DNA from: Verrucomicrobiota bacterium
GTDB taxonomy: Bacteria; Verrucomicrobiota; Verrucomicrobiia; Palsa-1439
Reading direction: 5' to 3'
NCBI GenBank assembly: GCA_003152315.1
Contig: PLZV01000026.1
Location: 895-55,559, forward strand
DNA: 54,665 nt
The notes beneath the pieces were generated by a model. It saw only the letters and a program-made list of their open reading frames with translations, was not told where the DNA came from and did not search any database. Positions 34,099 through 43,555 of the stretch are shown piece after piece; position 1 is the stretch's first letter; every line of letters starts with the position of its first letter. Position numbers and translations under genes: made by a program.

Positions 34099-35724
34099 TC
34101 ATTCTGGTCGCTTCAGTCCCATTTTCTTCATCCGTGAAAGCAGTGTGGTGGGTTTCAGACCGATAAGTTCAGCGGCACCATCCGGACCTTTGATTTTCCA
34201 GCCGGTCTTTTCGAGCACTGCAAGCAGGTTCTCGCGCTCGCGACGCTGCATTTCCGCTTCGGTGAAGATCTCGAGGCCGGCCTTGGTGTCAGGATGTGGT
34301 GTGGATGAAGGCGGAGGGGGTGCGGAGCTTGTCACTGGCAAGTCGAAGTGCAGAGGGCCCCCACGTGCCAGGATAACGGCGCGTTCGATCACGTTGCGCA
34401 GTTCCCGAACGTTGCCAGGCCAGTCGTAATTCTGCAGTCTGGCAACGGCTGCCCGGGTCAACCGAGGTTTCGGGCATCTGAGTTCTTTCACGGACAGTTC
34501 GACGAAATGTTTCGCCAGAAGTGGGATGTCCTCCGTTCGCTCCTTCAGGGTAGTGACGTGGATCGGGAAAACGTGGAGTCGGTAGTACAGGTCCTCACGG
34601 AAGCGGCCTGCCGCCACTTCTTTCTTCAAGTCCCGATTGGTGGCCCCGATAATTCGCACATCCGCATGCCGCGTTCGGTCATCACCCACGCGCTCGTAAC
34701 GCTTGTCCTGCAAGACGCGCAGCAGTTTGCTCTGCATTTCCCAAGGCACCTCCCCGATTTCGTCCAAGAACAGCGTCCCGCCCTCGGCTGTTTCAAAACG
34801 ACCGGGTCGATCCTTGATGGCCCCGGTGAACGCGCCTTTCACATGGCCGAAAAACTCGCTTTCAAACAACTCCTTTGGGATGGAAGCGCAGTTGACCCGT
34901 ACCAACGGGCTGTCTTTGCGCCGGCTGCGCCGGTGGATTTCGCGCGCGACCAGGTCCTTGCCCGTCCCGGTTTCGCCAAGGATGAGGACCGAGGCTTCCG
35001 TCGGCGCCACCAAGTCAATCTGGCTGATGATCTGTCGCAAGGCGGCACTTTGGCCGACGAGGTCGCCGAAAGCCTTGGCTTCCACCACCTCCTCCTGCAA
35101 GTAGGTGTTTTGCTGTTCGAGCTGTGCCTTAAGTCGCTGAATCTCCTCGAAAGCGCGAGCGTTGGCGATGGCAGCGCCGATATGATCGGCAAAGATTTGT
35201 CCCCAAGGGAGCGCTTCCTCCGGCAAATCCTCACGAACAAACGCGGCGGTGACTCCCAAAACCTCACCCTTGAAAGTGATCGGCGACCCGCTGAACCCAC
35301 GAATTTGCTCGTGCTCCAGCCAGTCAAGCTCAGCCAACTCTCCCGGCCATGTGTCCAAGCCTCTCAGGACCACCTGCTTGCCTGTCGTCGCCACCTTTCC
35401 CACCAAGCCCACTCCCAGCGGCATCCGTACGTGCGGATCATCGAAATGCCGAACGCTCGCTCCGGAATCGGAGAACGATTTGCCCCCGCTGGCAACCAAG
35501 TGCAGGCAGCGGATTTGGTCGGGACACTTCGACCTTTGAGAACAAACCGAGCAGAGGTCCCCTTTATTCACCAGCCAGACCTGGACGCAAACCATGTCAG
35601 GCCGCTCCATCGCACGACAGACTAGCTTCTTCAGCAGGTGCTCCACCGATTGTTCATGCGCGATATCCAAAAGCAGATGCGTGGCGAAATTCGGATCGAA
35701 TCGGCTGTCACTATTTGATTCCAC
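34099..35724 (-). CDS. Sigma54-dependent regulator with GAF sensor domain
   Basis: This NtrC/NorR/FhlA-type activator has an N-terminal GAF domain (about 15-190), an AAA+ sigma54-interaction domain with Walker A GETGTGKD (250-257), GAFTGA (297-302) and Walker B TLFLDE, and a C-terminal Fis-type HTH (GAAELIGLKPTTLLSRMKKM). The GAF domain carries four closely spaced cysteines (C58, C61, C67, C73; spacing C-x2-C-x6-C-x5-C) that could bind a metal or iron-sulfur cluster. The length of 541 residues is typical. It is divergent from the thioredoxin-like gene and probably controls the island; its target sites were not found. Confidence 0.9.
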   Translation of the reverse strand: MESNSDSRFDPNFATHLLLDIAHEQSVEHLLKKLVCRAMERPDMVCVQVWLVNKGDLCSVCSQRSKCPDQIRCLHLVASGGKSFSDSGASVRHFDDPHVRMPLGVGLVGKVATTGKQVVLRGLDTWPGELAELDWLEHEQIRGFSGSPITFKGEVLGVTAAFVREDLPEEALPWGQIFADHIGAAIANARAFEEIQRLKAQLEQQNTYLQEEVVEAKAFGDLVGQSAALRQIISQIDLVAPTEASVLILGETGTGKDLVAREIHRRSRRKDSPLVRVNCASIPKELFESEFFGHVKGAFTGAIKDRPGRFETAEGGTLFLDEIGEVPWEMQSKLLRVLQDKRYERVGDDRTRHADVRIIGATNRDLKKEVAAGRFREDLYYRLHVFPIHVTTLKERTEDIPLLAKHFVELSVKELRCPKPRLTRAAVARLQNYDWPGNVRELRNVIERAVILARGGPLHFDLPVTSSAPPPPSSTPHPDTKAGLEIFTEAEMQRRERENLLAVLEKTGWKIKGPDGAAELIGLKPTTLLSRMKKMGLKRPE

Positions 35725-35919
35725 AAGGGCAGATACTGTCAGAAGTTGGACGATTCCGCAAGTTAATAGGACGATAATTTGGACGTTCAGTATTTCGTAC
35801 CTGTATAAACTGAAGTGTATCTCGCGTTACACAATGTACATCAAGTAGTTGTGAGTATTGAGGGAAGTTGGCATACGACATGTGTATGGAGTGCTGGAGA
35901 TTATGATGCAGTCGAGAAC

Positions 35920-36264
35920 ATGAACTATGACAAATCACAGATCGTTGAGGTCCGCGAAGCGAACTTCGAGTCGGAAGTACTGGAGTCGACGCGGCCCGTC
36001 TTGGTGGCGTTTTTGGCTCCTTGGAGTCGGCCCTGCCAAGTTCTCGCACCGGTTCTTGACGAAGTTGTGACCGCGTGCGCCGGAAGCGTGAAAGTCGCCC
36101 GGATCAACGCCGACGATAATCCCAATCTCAGCATGTGGTATGGAATCCAATCCATTCCAACCTTGCTGTATTTCGTTGACGCACGTCTCCGCGCCAGAGT
36201 GGTTGGGACTGTTAGCAAAGAAGGCATTCTTTCCCAATTGAAACCGTTTACGAAAGCAGCATGA
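35920..36264 (+). CDS. Thioredoxin-like protein with SRPC active site
   Basis: This thioredoxin-fold protein of 114 residues keeps the structural hallmarks: VLVAFLAPW before the active site, the cis-proline in QSIPTLLYF and the C-terminal VGTVSKEGIL. The active site is WSRPC instead of WCGPC, so the first (nucleophilic) cysteine is a serine at residue 36 and only C39 remains. It therefore cannot act as a normal disulfide reductase; a chaperone, mixed-disulfide or regulatory role is more likely. I use the ATG at 35920; an in-frame upstream start at 35815 has no support. A 41-codon frame overlaps its stop. Confidence 0.85.
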   Translation: MNYDKSQIVEVREANFESEVLESTRPVLVAFLAPWSRPCQVLAPVLDEVVTACAGSVKVARINADDNPNLSMWYGIQSIPTLLYFVDARLRARVVGTVSKEGILSQLKPFTKAA

Positions 36265-36386
36265 AACAGGAACGATTGGCATTCATCGACAATTTCTGGC
36301 TGCTGGGCATGTCGGCGCCCGGGCTGGCGCCGTTTGTTTTTCCGATGAAACGACCCGAACATGGAGCTGCCATTGCGGCACATTGA
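36261..36386 (+). CDS. Small coupled open frame (41 residues)
   Basis: The frame starts MKQERLAFIDNFWLLGMSAP in an ATGA overlap with the thioredoxin-like gene and ends 3 nt before the kinase gene. The position between two tightly spaced genes and the balanced composition suggest that it is translated. It has one short hydrophobic stretch (about 10-27). No family recognised; a chance frame cannot be excluded. Confidence 0.4.
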   Translation: MKQERLAFIDNFWLLGMSAPGLAPFVFPMKRPEHGAAIAAH

Positions 36387-36389
36387 TCC

Positions 36390-37016
36390 ATGATCAAGAT
36401 CATCGCTCTTGAACGCGAATACGGTGCCGGCACCACGGTGATTGCTGACCAACTGGCCACGCGACTTGGCTGGAAACTGCTGGACCGGTCGTTGACCGAC
36501 GAGATTGCCAAGCTGGCCCACACTGAACGCGCCAGCGTCCAACACTGCGAAGAACACCTTGATCCGCTCTTGTACCGGCTGGGCAAGGTCTTCTGGCGCG
36601 GCAGCTTTGAAGCCACGTTGCCGATTGAAGGCTGGGACACCTTCGATGCCGACCGAGCCAAAGAACTGGTGCAGCGCGTTATCGCAGCCGCAGCCGCCAC
36701 GGGCAATTGTGTCCTGGTGGGCCGCGGGGCGCCTTGGTTTCTCCACGACCGCGCGGACACGCTACGCGTGTTTTTGTTCGCCCCGCGCCTGTACAAGTTT
36801 CAGCGCGTGCTGGCCCGCACGCACAACGAGGCGGAAGCCAACCGCTGGCTCGACACGATCGACTGCGACCGGGCAGCATTCGTCAAACATTACTATGGCG
36901 GCGAGTGGCCGGCCCGTCACCTGTTTCACCTGATGCTCAACACCGCCGTCGGCTTTGACCTAGTTGTCGAAACCATCTTCCATTTCAAAGCCGACTTGGA
37001 CAAACAAACCCCATGA
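36390..37016 (+). CDS. Cytidylate-kinase-like P-loop protein
   Basis: The 208-residue protein matches the cytidylate-kinase-like family (often annotated AAA family ATPase): it starts IIALEREYGAGTTVIADQLA, a P-loop variant, followed by LGWKLLDRSLTDEIAK, CVLVGRGAPWFLHD and FLFAP, and an arginine-containing helix (FQRVLARTHNEAEA). The P-loop REYGAGTT lacks the standard GKS/T lysine, replaced by a GTT turn, as is usual in this group. The nucleotide substrate is unknown. It follows the small frame by 3 nt, in an island otherwise devoted to efflux and redox functions. Confidence 0.8.
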   Translation: MIKIIALEREYGAGTTVIADQLATRLGWKLLDRSLTDEIAKLAHTERASVQHCEEHLDPLLYRLGKVFWRGSFEATLPIEGWDTFDADRAKELVQRVIAAAAATGNCVLVGRGAPWFLHDRADTLRVFLFAPRLYKFQRVLARTHNEAEANRWLDTIDCDRAAFVKHYYGGEWPARHLFHLMLNTAVGFDLVVETIFHFKADLDKQTP

Positions 37017-37128
37017 ATGCATCTCCACCTTATCATCCGCGGTGGGCAGTTGATCATCTCGTGACACGCACCGAATCATGCTCGACCGCAATTAACGACG
37101 AACCAAAGTCCCGCCGGAGAACCGCAAG

Positions 37129-37638
37129 ATGATGATGACTAACCCAACCCCACCAAACCTCTTGGGGAGAATCATATCTCTCCGGACAAGCGTGGGAGAC
37201 GGCCTCAACGACGAGGAACTGACCCGCCTTTTGCGTCAGGAAGCCTTGCCGTCCGAAGATGGTTTCACGTTTGTGTCCTTGTGCGAGGGATGCGCGACGT
37301 TCAGTGTTCCGCCTCAAGACCTGGCGAAGTGGTATCCCAAAAAGGGCTGGATCGCGACGGAGAAGGAAGCCATCGCCAGGTCGATTGCGGAGAAATGTGG
37401 GCTTTCGCTCTTTGAGCCTCCCGATGTGCGATTCACTTTCAGACCCTCGGGGTCCGAGGTTCATCATCACTTGGAGATGGCTTATCAGTCGGAAGACATC
37501 GTGATCGCGCACCCTCGGTACTTGAAGATCCGTCTGTTTGGTTTCGCGGACAAACGACCGCTGCCGTTGCCTGGGAATCTCTTGGAACGGCTTGCCGCCC
37601 TGTATCTGGAACACCTTGCCGCTTTGTATCGGATCTGA
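37129..37638 (+). CDS. Hypothetical protein in the efflux island
   Basis: I do not recognise this 169-residue protein. It is predicted soluble and mixed alpha/beta, with two cysteines (LCEGC) near residue 53 and a histidine triplet at about 113-115 (EVHHHLEMA). It sits between the kinase-like gene and the first RND operon on the same strand. The start has three successive ATG codons (37129-37137), preceded by GGAG at a workable distance. The codon use resembles its neighbours, so it is probably real. The function is unknown. Confidence 0.6.
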   Translation: MMMTNPTPPNLLGRIISLRTSVGDGLNDEELTRLLRQEALPSEDGFTFVSLCEGCATFSVPPQDLAKWYPKKGWIATEKEAIARSIAEKCGLSLFEPPDVRFTFRPSGSEVHHHLEMAYQSEDIVIAHPRYLKIRLFGFADKRPLPLPGNLLERLAALYLEHLAALYRI

Positions 37639-37699
37639 GGCTCACAATGAGAACAGCGCCACCTTGGATCAACCGCAGCCCTTCACCAGCGACCACTAT

Positions 37700-38839
37700 A
37701 TGAAACACCTATCTATTCTATGCCTCTTGATCGCGGCGAGTACAGTGTCGTGCTCCCGCACACAAGCTCCTCCACCAACCCCGGTGCCGGAAGTGGCGAC
37801 GGTGACGGTTGCCCGGCAGCAGGTCTTGCTGACAACCGAGCTGCCCGGCCGCACGTCTCCGTACCGCATCGCGGAAATCCGGCCCCAGGTCAACGGCCTC
37901 ATTCAGAAACGCCTGTTCACGGAAGGTTCTGACGTCCAGGCCGGCCAGGAACTCTATCAGATCGATCCTGCGCCCTTTCAGGCGGAGCTCGAGAGAGCCA
38001 AGGCCAATCTGCCGTCCCTCCGGTTGAGGGCTGACCGCTACAAGGAAGCACTGGTTGACAAAGCGGTCAGCCAGCAGGACTTCGATGATGCGGATGCCGC
38101 TCTGAAACAGGCCGAAGCAGAATTGGAAACAGCTCGCATCAATCTTAATTACACCCATGTTGTCTCGCCGATCTCCGGTCGCATCGGGACGTCCACAGTA
38201 ACGGATGGCGCCATCGTAACGGCGTACCAACCGGTAGCCCTGGCCACCATTCAGCAACTGGATCCCATCTATGTGGATGTGCCCCAATCCACCGCGGAAC
38301 TGCTGCGATTGGAGCGCCGCCTGCAGGATGGGGGGCTCAGCCGTGACGGGGCGAACCAGAACAAGGTGCAACTCATCCTGGAAGATGGCACGAAGTATCC
38401 TTTCGAGGGCACCCTTCAATTCCGCGACGTCTCGGTGGATCCGACTACTGGATCGGTGATTCTTCGGATGGTCTTTCCGAATCCGAAGGACGTTCTCCTG
38501 CCGGGCATGTTCATCCGGGCAGTGGTGAAAGAAGGCGTCAACAATCAGGCTATTCTGATTCCTCAACAAGCAGTGTCACGCGATCCCAAGGGTAATCCCT
38601 TCGCCTTGATCGTGGATGCCTCCGGCAAAGTCGAGCAACGGATGCTCAACCTTGACCGGGCCATTGGCGACCAATGGCTTGTCTTGTCGGGTCTTGCGTC
38701 CGGCGACCGGGCGATCGCCGAGGGCATGCAAAAAGTCCGGGCCGGCGCTTCGGTGAAAGCGGTTCCCTTTGACACTGACCGGAAACAGGGAGCAGAACCA
38801 CCGGTGAAAGCGGCCCAACAGGCCCCGGCGTCGAACTAA
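37700..38839 (+). CDS. RND efflux periplasmic adaptor (first system)
   Basis: This membrane-fusion lipoprotein of the AcrA/MexA type links an RND pump to its outer-membrane channel. From the ATG at 37700 it has a lipoprotein signal (SILCLLIAASTVSC, cysteine 19), then the hairpin/lipoyl region (RIAEIRPQVNGLIQKRLFTE, GSDVQAGQELYQID), the matching second lipoyl half (NLNYTHVVSPISGRIGTS) and beta-barrel domains to PGMFIRAVVKEG. The length of 379 residues is typical. It is followed after 12 nt by the RND permease. An in-frame start upstream at 37538 overlaps the previous gene and is unlikely. Confidence 0.93.
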   Translation: MKHLSILCLLIAASTVSCSRTQAPPPTPVPEVATVTVARQQVLLTTELPGRTSPYRIAEIRPQVNGLIQKRLFTEGSDVQAGQELYQIDPAPFQAELERAKANLPSLRLRADRYKEALVDKAVSQQDFDDADAALKQAEAELETARINLNYTHVVSPISGRIGTSTVTDGAIVTAYQPVALATIQQLDPIYVDVPQSTAELLRLERRLQDGGLSRDGANQNKVQLILEDGTKYPFEGTLQFRDVSVDPTTGSVILRMVFPNPKDVLLPGMFIRAVVKEGVNNQAILIPQQAVSRDPKGNPFALIVDASGKVEQRMLNLDRAIGDQWLVLSGLASGDRAIAEGMQKVRAGASVKAVPFDTDRKQGAEPPVKAAQQAPASN

Positions 38840-38851
38840 CGGAGACGCGCC

Positions 38852-41800
38852 ATGTTATCGAGATTCTTTCTGAAGCGTCCGGTCTTCGCCTGGGTCATCG
38901 CCATCATCCTGATGGTGGCGGGTGGGCTGGCGATCCACAACCTGCCGATTTCGCAATATCCTCCCATCGCTCCTCCCTCCATTGCCATCACCGCCTTTTA
39001 TCCAGGGGCGTCGGCGGAAACGGTGGAAAACAGCGTGACGCAGATCATCGAGCAGAAGATGACCGGCTTCGACACGATGCTGTACTTGTCCGCCACGAGC
39101 GATTCGTCCGGCAATTCCCGCATTGAGCTGACGTTTGCTCCCGGCACCGATCCAGACCTTGCTTGGGCCCAAGTGCAGAACAAGCTCCAACTCGCCACGG
39201 CGAGCCTGCCGCAGGTGGTGCAGCGCCAGGGAGTGATGGTGAGTAAGTCCACTAAAAACTACCTCTTGGTCGTCGGCCTGATCTCTGTGGATGGGAGCAT
39301 GGATGGGAATGACTTGCGGGACTATGCCCAGTCCAGCTTGGAGAAAGTAATTTCGCGAGTGCCGGGGGTGGGTGAAGTGGACGAATTCGGCAGCCAGTAT
39401 TCGATGCGCATCTGGCTGAATCCCGACAAGCTGACCGAGTATCAGATGACGGTTCAAGATGTAATCATCGGGCTGCAGGCCTACAACGTGGAAGTGTCCG
39501 CAGGGCAGTTCGGCGGAGCGCCAGCGGAGAAAGGCCAGCGCCTGAATGCCTCCATTATTGTCCAGAGTCTGCTCAAGACTCCCGAGGAGTTTGCCGTCAT
39601 CCCCCTCCGCACCAACCCGGATGGATCCATCGTGCGGATCAAGGATGTGGGACGGACAGAACTCGGAACCGAATCGTACGACGTTGAAGTCTTTTTCAAC
39701 GGCAAGCCCGCTGCCGGGATGGCCATCCGACAGGCCGCCGGCGCCAATGCCTTGGACACGGCTAATGCCGTCAGGGCCAAGATGGAAGAGATGAGCCCCT
39801 ACTTTCCTCCCGGCATGAAGGTCATTTATCCCTACGACACCACCCCGTTTGTCAGGGTAGCCATCGGCGAGGTGGTCAAGACTCTGTTCGAGGCGATCCT
39901 GCTCGTTTTCCTGGTGATGTATCTGTTCATGGGAAACATGCGGGCCACGCTGATTCCAACCATTGCCGTGCCGGTGGTTCTCCTGGGGACATTCGCGGTG
40001 CTGGGGCTATTCGGCTTCTCTATCAACATGCTGACCATGTTTGCCATGGTGCTGTCGATCGGCCTCTTGGTAGACGACGCCATTGTCGTGGTGGAGAACG
40101 TGGAACGAATCATGAGCGAGGAAGGGCTTTCGCCCCGGGAAGCCACCGCCAAATCCATGGATCAGATCACCAGCGCCCTGATCGGCATCGGGCTGGTACT
40201 CTCGGCGGTCTTCGGGCCCATGGCGTTCTTTGGCGGTTCGACCGGCGTCATTTACCGGCAGTTTTCCGTGACCATCATCGCCTCCATGCTCCTATCGGTG
40301 GTGGTGGCGTTGATCCTCACGCCGGTCCTCTGCGCCTCGCTCCTCAAGCCGGTGGCCGCGGGACACGAACCAGCCGAAAGTGCGGTCTTCTTCCTGCGCC
40401 CGTTTTTCCTGCGGTTTGACCGCGGCTTTTCCTGGGTCAGAGACCGCTATCTGAGAGTGGTCGGACACACTCTCTCCAGGAAACTACGCTATCTGATTAT
40501 CTACGTTCTGCTCGTCGGAGCGATTGGTTTCCTTTTTTTCCGGCTGCCCACGTCCTACCTCCCGGACGAAGATCAAGGAGTCCTGATCGTTCAAGCCATG
40601 CTCCCGGCCAACTCGACCTTGGAGCAGACCGAAAAGGTCATGGAGGGGGTCAAAGACTATTTTCTGGAGCACGAGAAGGGTGCAGTCGAATCCGTAATGA
40701 CGGCTTCCGGCATCAACCTCTCCGGCCAGGGACAGAATGCGGGTCTGGCCTTCGTCAAGCTGAAGGATTGGAAACTCCGCGAACGCCCGAACCTGAAAGC
40801 CGACGCCGTGGCCGGAAGGGCCATGGGGAAGTTTTCCCAGATCCGCAACGCCATGGTGTTTGCCTTTGCGCCGCCCGCGGTCACTGAACTGGGCATAGCC
40901 AAGGGGTTTGATTTTCAGTTGCTGGATCGCGGCGGTCTGGGCCACGCCAAGCTGGTGGCAGCCCGCAACCAACTCCTCGGCATGGCGGCACAGGACCCGG
41001 TATTGACCAAGGTTCGGCCCAATGGCTTTGAAGACGTGCCCGAATACCGGATTGACGTGGATTGGGAGAAGGCTGGCGCGTTGGGGGTGCCCATCACCTC
41101 GATCCACGATACGATCTCGGCAGCCTTCGGCAGCACATATGTCAATGATTTCATCCAAGGCGGACGTGTGAAGCGGGTATTTGCCCAAGCCGACGCACCC
41201 TACCGCATGTTGCCCAAAGATCTGGAGAAACTCTATGTGCGCAACAACGCGGGCAAGATGGTTCCCTTTTCTTCCTTTGCGTCCGGACACTGGACTTCCG
41301 GTTCTCCGAGGTTGGAGCGCTTCAACGGCTTTTCGTCCATAAACATTTTGGGCGAGCCGGCGGTGGGGAGGAGTTCAGGCGAGGCCATGCAGGCCATGGA
41401 AGGATTCCTGAAGAAGCTTCCCCAAGGGATCGGCTTCGACTGGAACGGGCTTTCCTACCAGGAGCGGATGGCGACTTCCCAGGGACCGATTCTTTACGCC
41501 TTTTCCATCCTCGTCATCTTCCTTTGCGTGGCGGCTTTGTATGAAAGCTGGACGATCCCCTTTGTCAACTTGTTGATGTTGCCGCTGGGTGTATTCGGCG
41601 CCTTGCTGGCGACTTCCTTGCGGGGGCTGTCCAACGATGTTTACTTCCAGATCGGATTCCTTACGACGCTTGGTCTTTCGACCAAGAACGCCATTCTAAT
41701 CATTCAGTTCATCAAAGAGCAGATGCGGCATGGAGTTGGACTGACCGAGGCAACCTTGGGGGCCGTCAGAATACGTTTCCGCCCCGTCATCATGACGTCG

Positions 41801-42031
41801 CTGGCGTTTTTTTTCGGCACTTTGCCGCTGGCCATCGCCTCCGGCGCGGGTGCCGGCGCGATGTGTGCCATTGGAACCGCCGTCACCGGCGGGATGCTCT
41901 CCGCCACATTCATTGATCTGATCTTCATCCCGTTGTTCTTTGTCCTTATATCCCAACTGTTCATGAGAAAGCAGACCCAATCATCCCCTGAGCAATCTCC
42001 CGTTTCCACCAAGACCCCGGAGGTGAGTTGA
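38852..42031 (+). CDS. RND efflux permease, HAE1 (AcrB-like) family (first system)
   Basis: This 1059-residue inner-membrane antiporter exports hydrophobic or amphiphilic compounds using the proton gradient. The N terminus (SRFFLKRPVFAWVIAIILMV) is typical, and the proton-relay residues are present: two aspartates D408-D409 in GLLVDDAIVVVENVERIM and lysine K945 in LSTKNAILIIQF. Two large periplasmic loops and twelve helices can be traced. The substrates cannot be predicted. It lies 12 nt after its adaptor and 1 nt before the outer-membrane factor. Confidence 0.95.
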   Translation: MLSRFFLKRPVFAWVIAIILMVAGGLAIHNLPISQYPPIAPPSIAITAFYPGASAETVENSVTQIIEQKMTGFDTMLYLSATSDSSGNSRIELTFAPGTDPDLAWAQVQNKLQLATASLPQVVQRQGVMVSKSTKNYLLVVGLISVDGSMDGNDLRDYAQSSLEKVISRVPGVGEVDEFGSQYSMRIWLNPDKLTEYQMTVQDVIIGLQAYNVEVSAGQFGGAPAEKGQRLNASIIVQSLLKTPEEFAVIPLRTNPDGSIVRIKDVGRTELGTESYDVEVFFNGKPAAGMAIRQAAGANALDTANAVRAKMEEMSPYFPPGMKVIYPYDTTPFVRVAIGEVVKTLFEAILLVFLVMYLFMGNMRATLIPTIAVPVVLLGTFAVLGLFGFSINMLTMFAMVLSIGLLVDDAIVVVENVERIMSEEGLSPREATAKSMDQITSALIGIGLVLSAVFGPMAFFGGSTGVIYRQFSVTIIASMLLSVVVALILTPVLCASLLKPVAAGHEPAESAVFFLRPFFLRFDRGFSWVRDRYLRVVGHTLSRKLRYLIIYVLLVGAIGFLFFRLPTSYLPDEDQGVLIVQAMLPANSTLEQTEKVMEGVKDYFLEHEKGAVESVMTASGINLSGQGQNAGLAFVKLKDWKLRERPNLKADAVAGRAMGKFSQIRNAMVFAFAPPAVTELGIAKGFDFQLLDRGGLGHAKLVAARNQLLGMAAQDPVLTKVRPNGFEDVPEYRIDVDWEKAGALGVPITSIHDTISAAFGSTYVNDFIQGGRVKRVFAQADAPYRMLPKDLEKLYVRNNAGKMVPFSSFASGHWTSGSPRLERFNGFSSINILGEPAVGRSSGEAMQAMEGFLKKLPQGIGFDWNGLSYQERMATSQGPILYAFSILVIFLCVAALYESWTIPFVNLLMLPLGVFGALLATSLRGLSNDVYFQIGFLTTLGLSTKNAILIIQFIKEQMRHGVGLTEATLGAVRIRFRPVIMTSLAFFFGTLPLAIASGAGAGAMCAIGTAVTGGMLSATFIDLIFIPLFFVLISQLFMRKQTQSSPEQSPVSTKTPEVS

Positions 42032-42032
42032 T

Positions 42033-43499
42033 ATGAAAACTGCCCTGTGCCTCTCTTTGGGGGTGTTCCTTTGCCTGGGCGGCTGCACGATGGCTTCGAA
42101 ATACACCCGGCCGGCAGCTCCAGTCTCCGCCGAATGGCCGACCGGTACAGCTTATGCGGAACCCCGGGTGACGACAACTGCACCACTGGCCCCGGACTTG
42201 AACTGGCAGAAATTCTTCACCGACGAGAAACTTCAACAGGTCATCGGGGCGGCCTTGACGAACAACCGCGATCTGCGGATTGCCGTCTTAAATGTCGAAC
42301 AGGCCCGCGCAATGTACGGCATTCAACGAGCCGAGCTGTTGCCGACAATCAACGCGACAGGTAGCGCGACCAAACAACGGATTCCCGCCAACGTCGAAGG
42401 CTTCCCGGAGCCGATGACGATCGAAAACTACAGCGCCGATCTCGGTGTTGCGTCATGGGAAATCGATTTCTTTGGCCGTATCCGCAGCCTGAAAGATGAG
42501 GCCCTGGAGACTTACCTGGCCACCGAGCAGGCTCGCCGCAGCGCACAGATTTCGCTGATTTCCGCGGTTGCCAACGAGTATCTGACCCTGGCCGCAGATC
42601 GGGAGAATCTCAAACTGGCGGCGACCACCTTCGAAAGCCAGAGGGGCTCCTACGCTTTGGTCAAACGGCGCTATGACCTTGGTCTCGCGACCGAGTTGGA
42701 CCTTCAACGGGCACAATCGCAAATGGATGCCGCACGGGGCGACATCGCCCGTTTCACCCAACTGGTGGCGCAAGATCAGAATGCTTTGAACCTCCTCGCG
42801 GGCTCTCCGGCGCCCAGCGAACTGCCGCCAACGGAGTTGGGGAGCATCACGCCTCCCAAAGAAATTAGACCCGGCCTGCCCTCCGAAGTGCTCCTGCGCC
42901 GGCCAGATATTCTTCAGGCTGAGCATCAGCTAGAAGCGGCCAACGCCGACATCGGGGCCGCCCGTGCGGCATTCTTTCCCCGCATCTCGTTGACGGCCGC
43001 AATTGGCACTTCCAGTAGCGAACTTTCGGGACTCTTCAAGGCAGGTTCCGGAGCGTGGAGCTATGCGCCGCAGATTGTGATGCCGATTTTCGACGCCCGC
43101 ACATGGTCCGCGCACAAGGCCGCCAAGGTGCAACGGGAAATCGCCGTGACCCAATACGAAAAGGCCATTCAGAGCGCCTTCCGGGAAGTGGCCGACACTC
43201 TTGCCGTCTGCGGTACTGTGAACCAGCAGTTGGCAGCGCAACAATCCTACGTCAATGCCGTCGCAGAAGCCTATCGCCTGTCCAATTCCCGTTACGACAA
43301 GGGGATTGACAGCTACTTGAGCGTCCTGGATGCACAACGGTCTCTCTACGCAGGGCAGCAGGGACTCGTCTCCCTGCGCCTGGCAAAACTTGCCAGCCAG
43401 GTGAGGCTTTACGCCGTGCTTGGTGGTGGCTGGCAAACTGAGCAACCGCCTGAGCCTACTGCCAGGTCCACTTCTCGACAAGAGCAGCGAACCAACTGA
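42033..43499 (+). CDS. Outer-membrane efflux lipoprotein, NodT/OprM type (first system)
   Basis: This TolC-family channel of 488 residues forms the outer-membrane part of the first efflux pump. It has a lipoprotein signal (CLSLGVFLCLGGC, cysteine 18 followed by TMASKYTRP), then two repeats of the coiled-coil/beta layout: SWEIDFFGRIRSLKDEALET in the first half and LLRRPDILQAEHQLEAANAD in the second, the family signature. It ends with a low-complexity tail after LGGGWQTEQPPEP. It begins 1 nt after the permease stop and completes a normal three-gene tripartite set. Confidence 0.95.
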   Translation: MKTALCLSLGVFLCLGGCTMASKYTRPAAPVSAEWPTGTAYAEPRVTTTAPLAPDLNWQKFFTDEKLQQVIGAALTNNRDLRIAVLNVEQARAMYGIQRAELLPTINATGSATKQRIPANVEGFPEPMTIENYSADLGVASWEIDFFGRIRSLKDEALETYLATEQARRSAQISLISAVANEYLTLAADRENLKLAATTFESQRGSYALVKRRYDLGLATELDLQRAQSQMDAARGDIARFTQLVAQDQNALNLLAGSPAPSELPPTELGSITPPKEIRPGLPSEVLLRRPDILQAEHQLEAANADIGAARAAFFPRISLTAAIGTSSSELSGLFKAGSGAWSYAPQIVMPIFDARTWSAHKAAKVQREIAVTQYEKAIQSAFREVADTLAVCGTVNQQLAAQQSYVNAVAEAYRLSNSRYDKGIDSYLSVLDAQRSLYAGQQGLVSLRLAKLASQVRLYAVLGGGWQTEQPPEPTARSTSRQEQRTN

Positions 43500-43555
43500 A
43501 CGAAAATGATATCTGGCCAAGAGATGATTGAAGACATGGAGCTATGAACTGCAAC

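Noticed and set aside
35895-35910. TGG-N-GC pattern like a sigma54 site before the thioredoxin-like gene
   Set aside because: The spacing fits, but the predicted start would fall inside the ATG at 35920, and the -24 half is poor; another nearby TGGCAT match lacks the GC at -12.
37538-37699. Longer start for the first RND adaptor
   Set aside because: It would overlap the upstream gene for 100 bp and hide the lipoprotein signal that starts at 37700.
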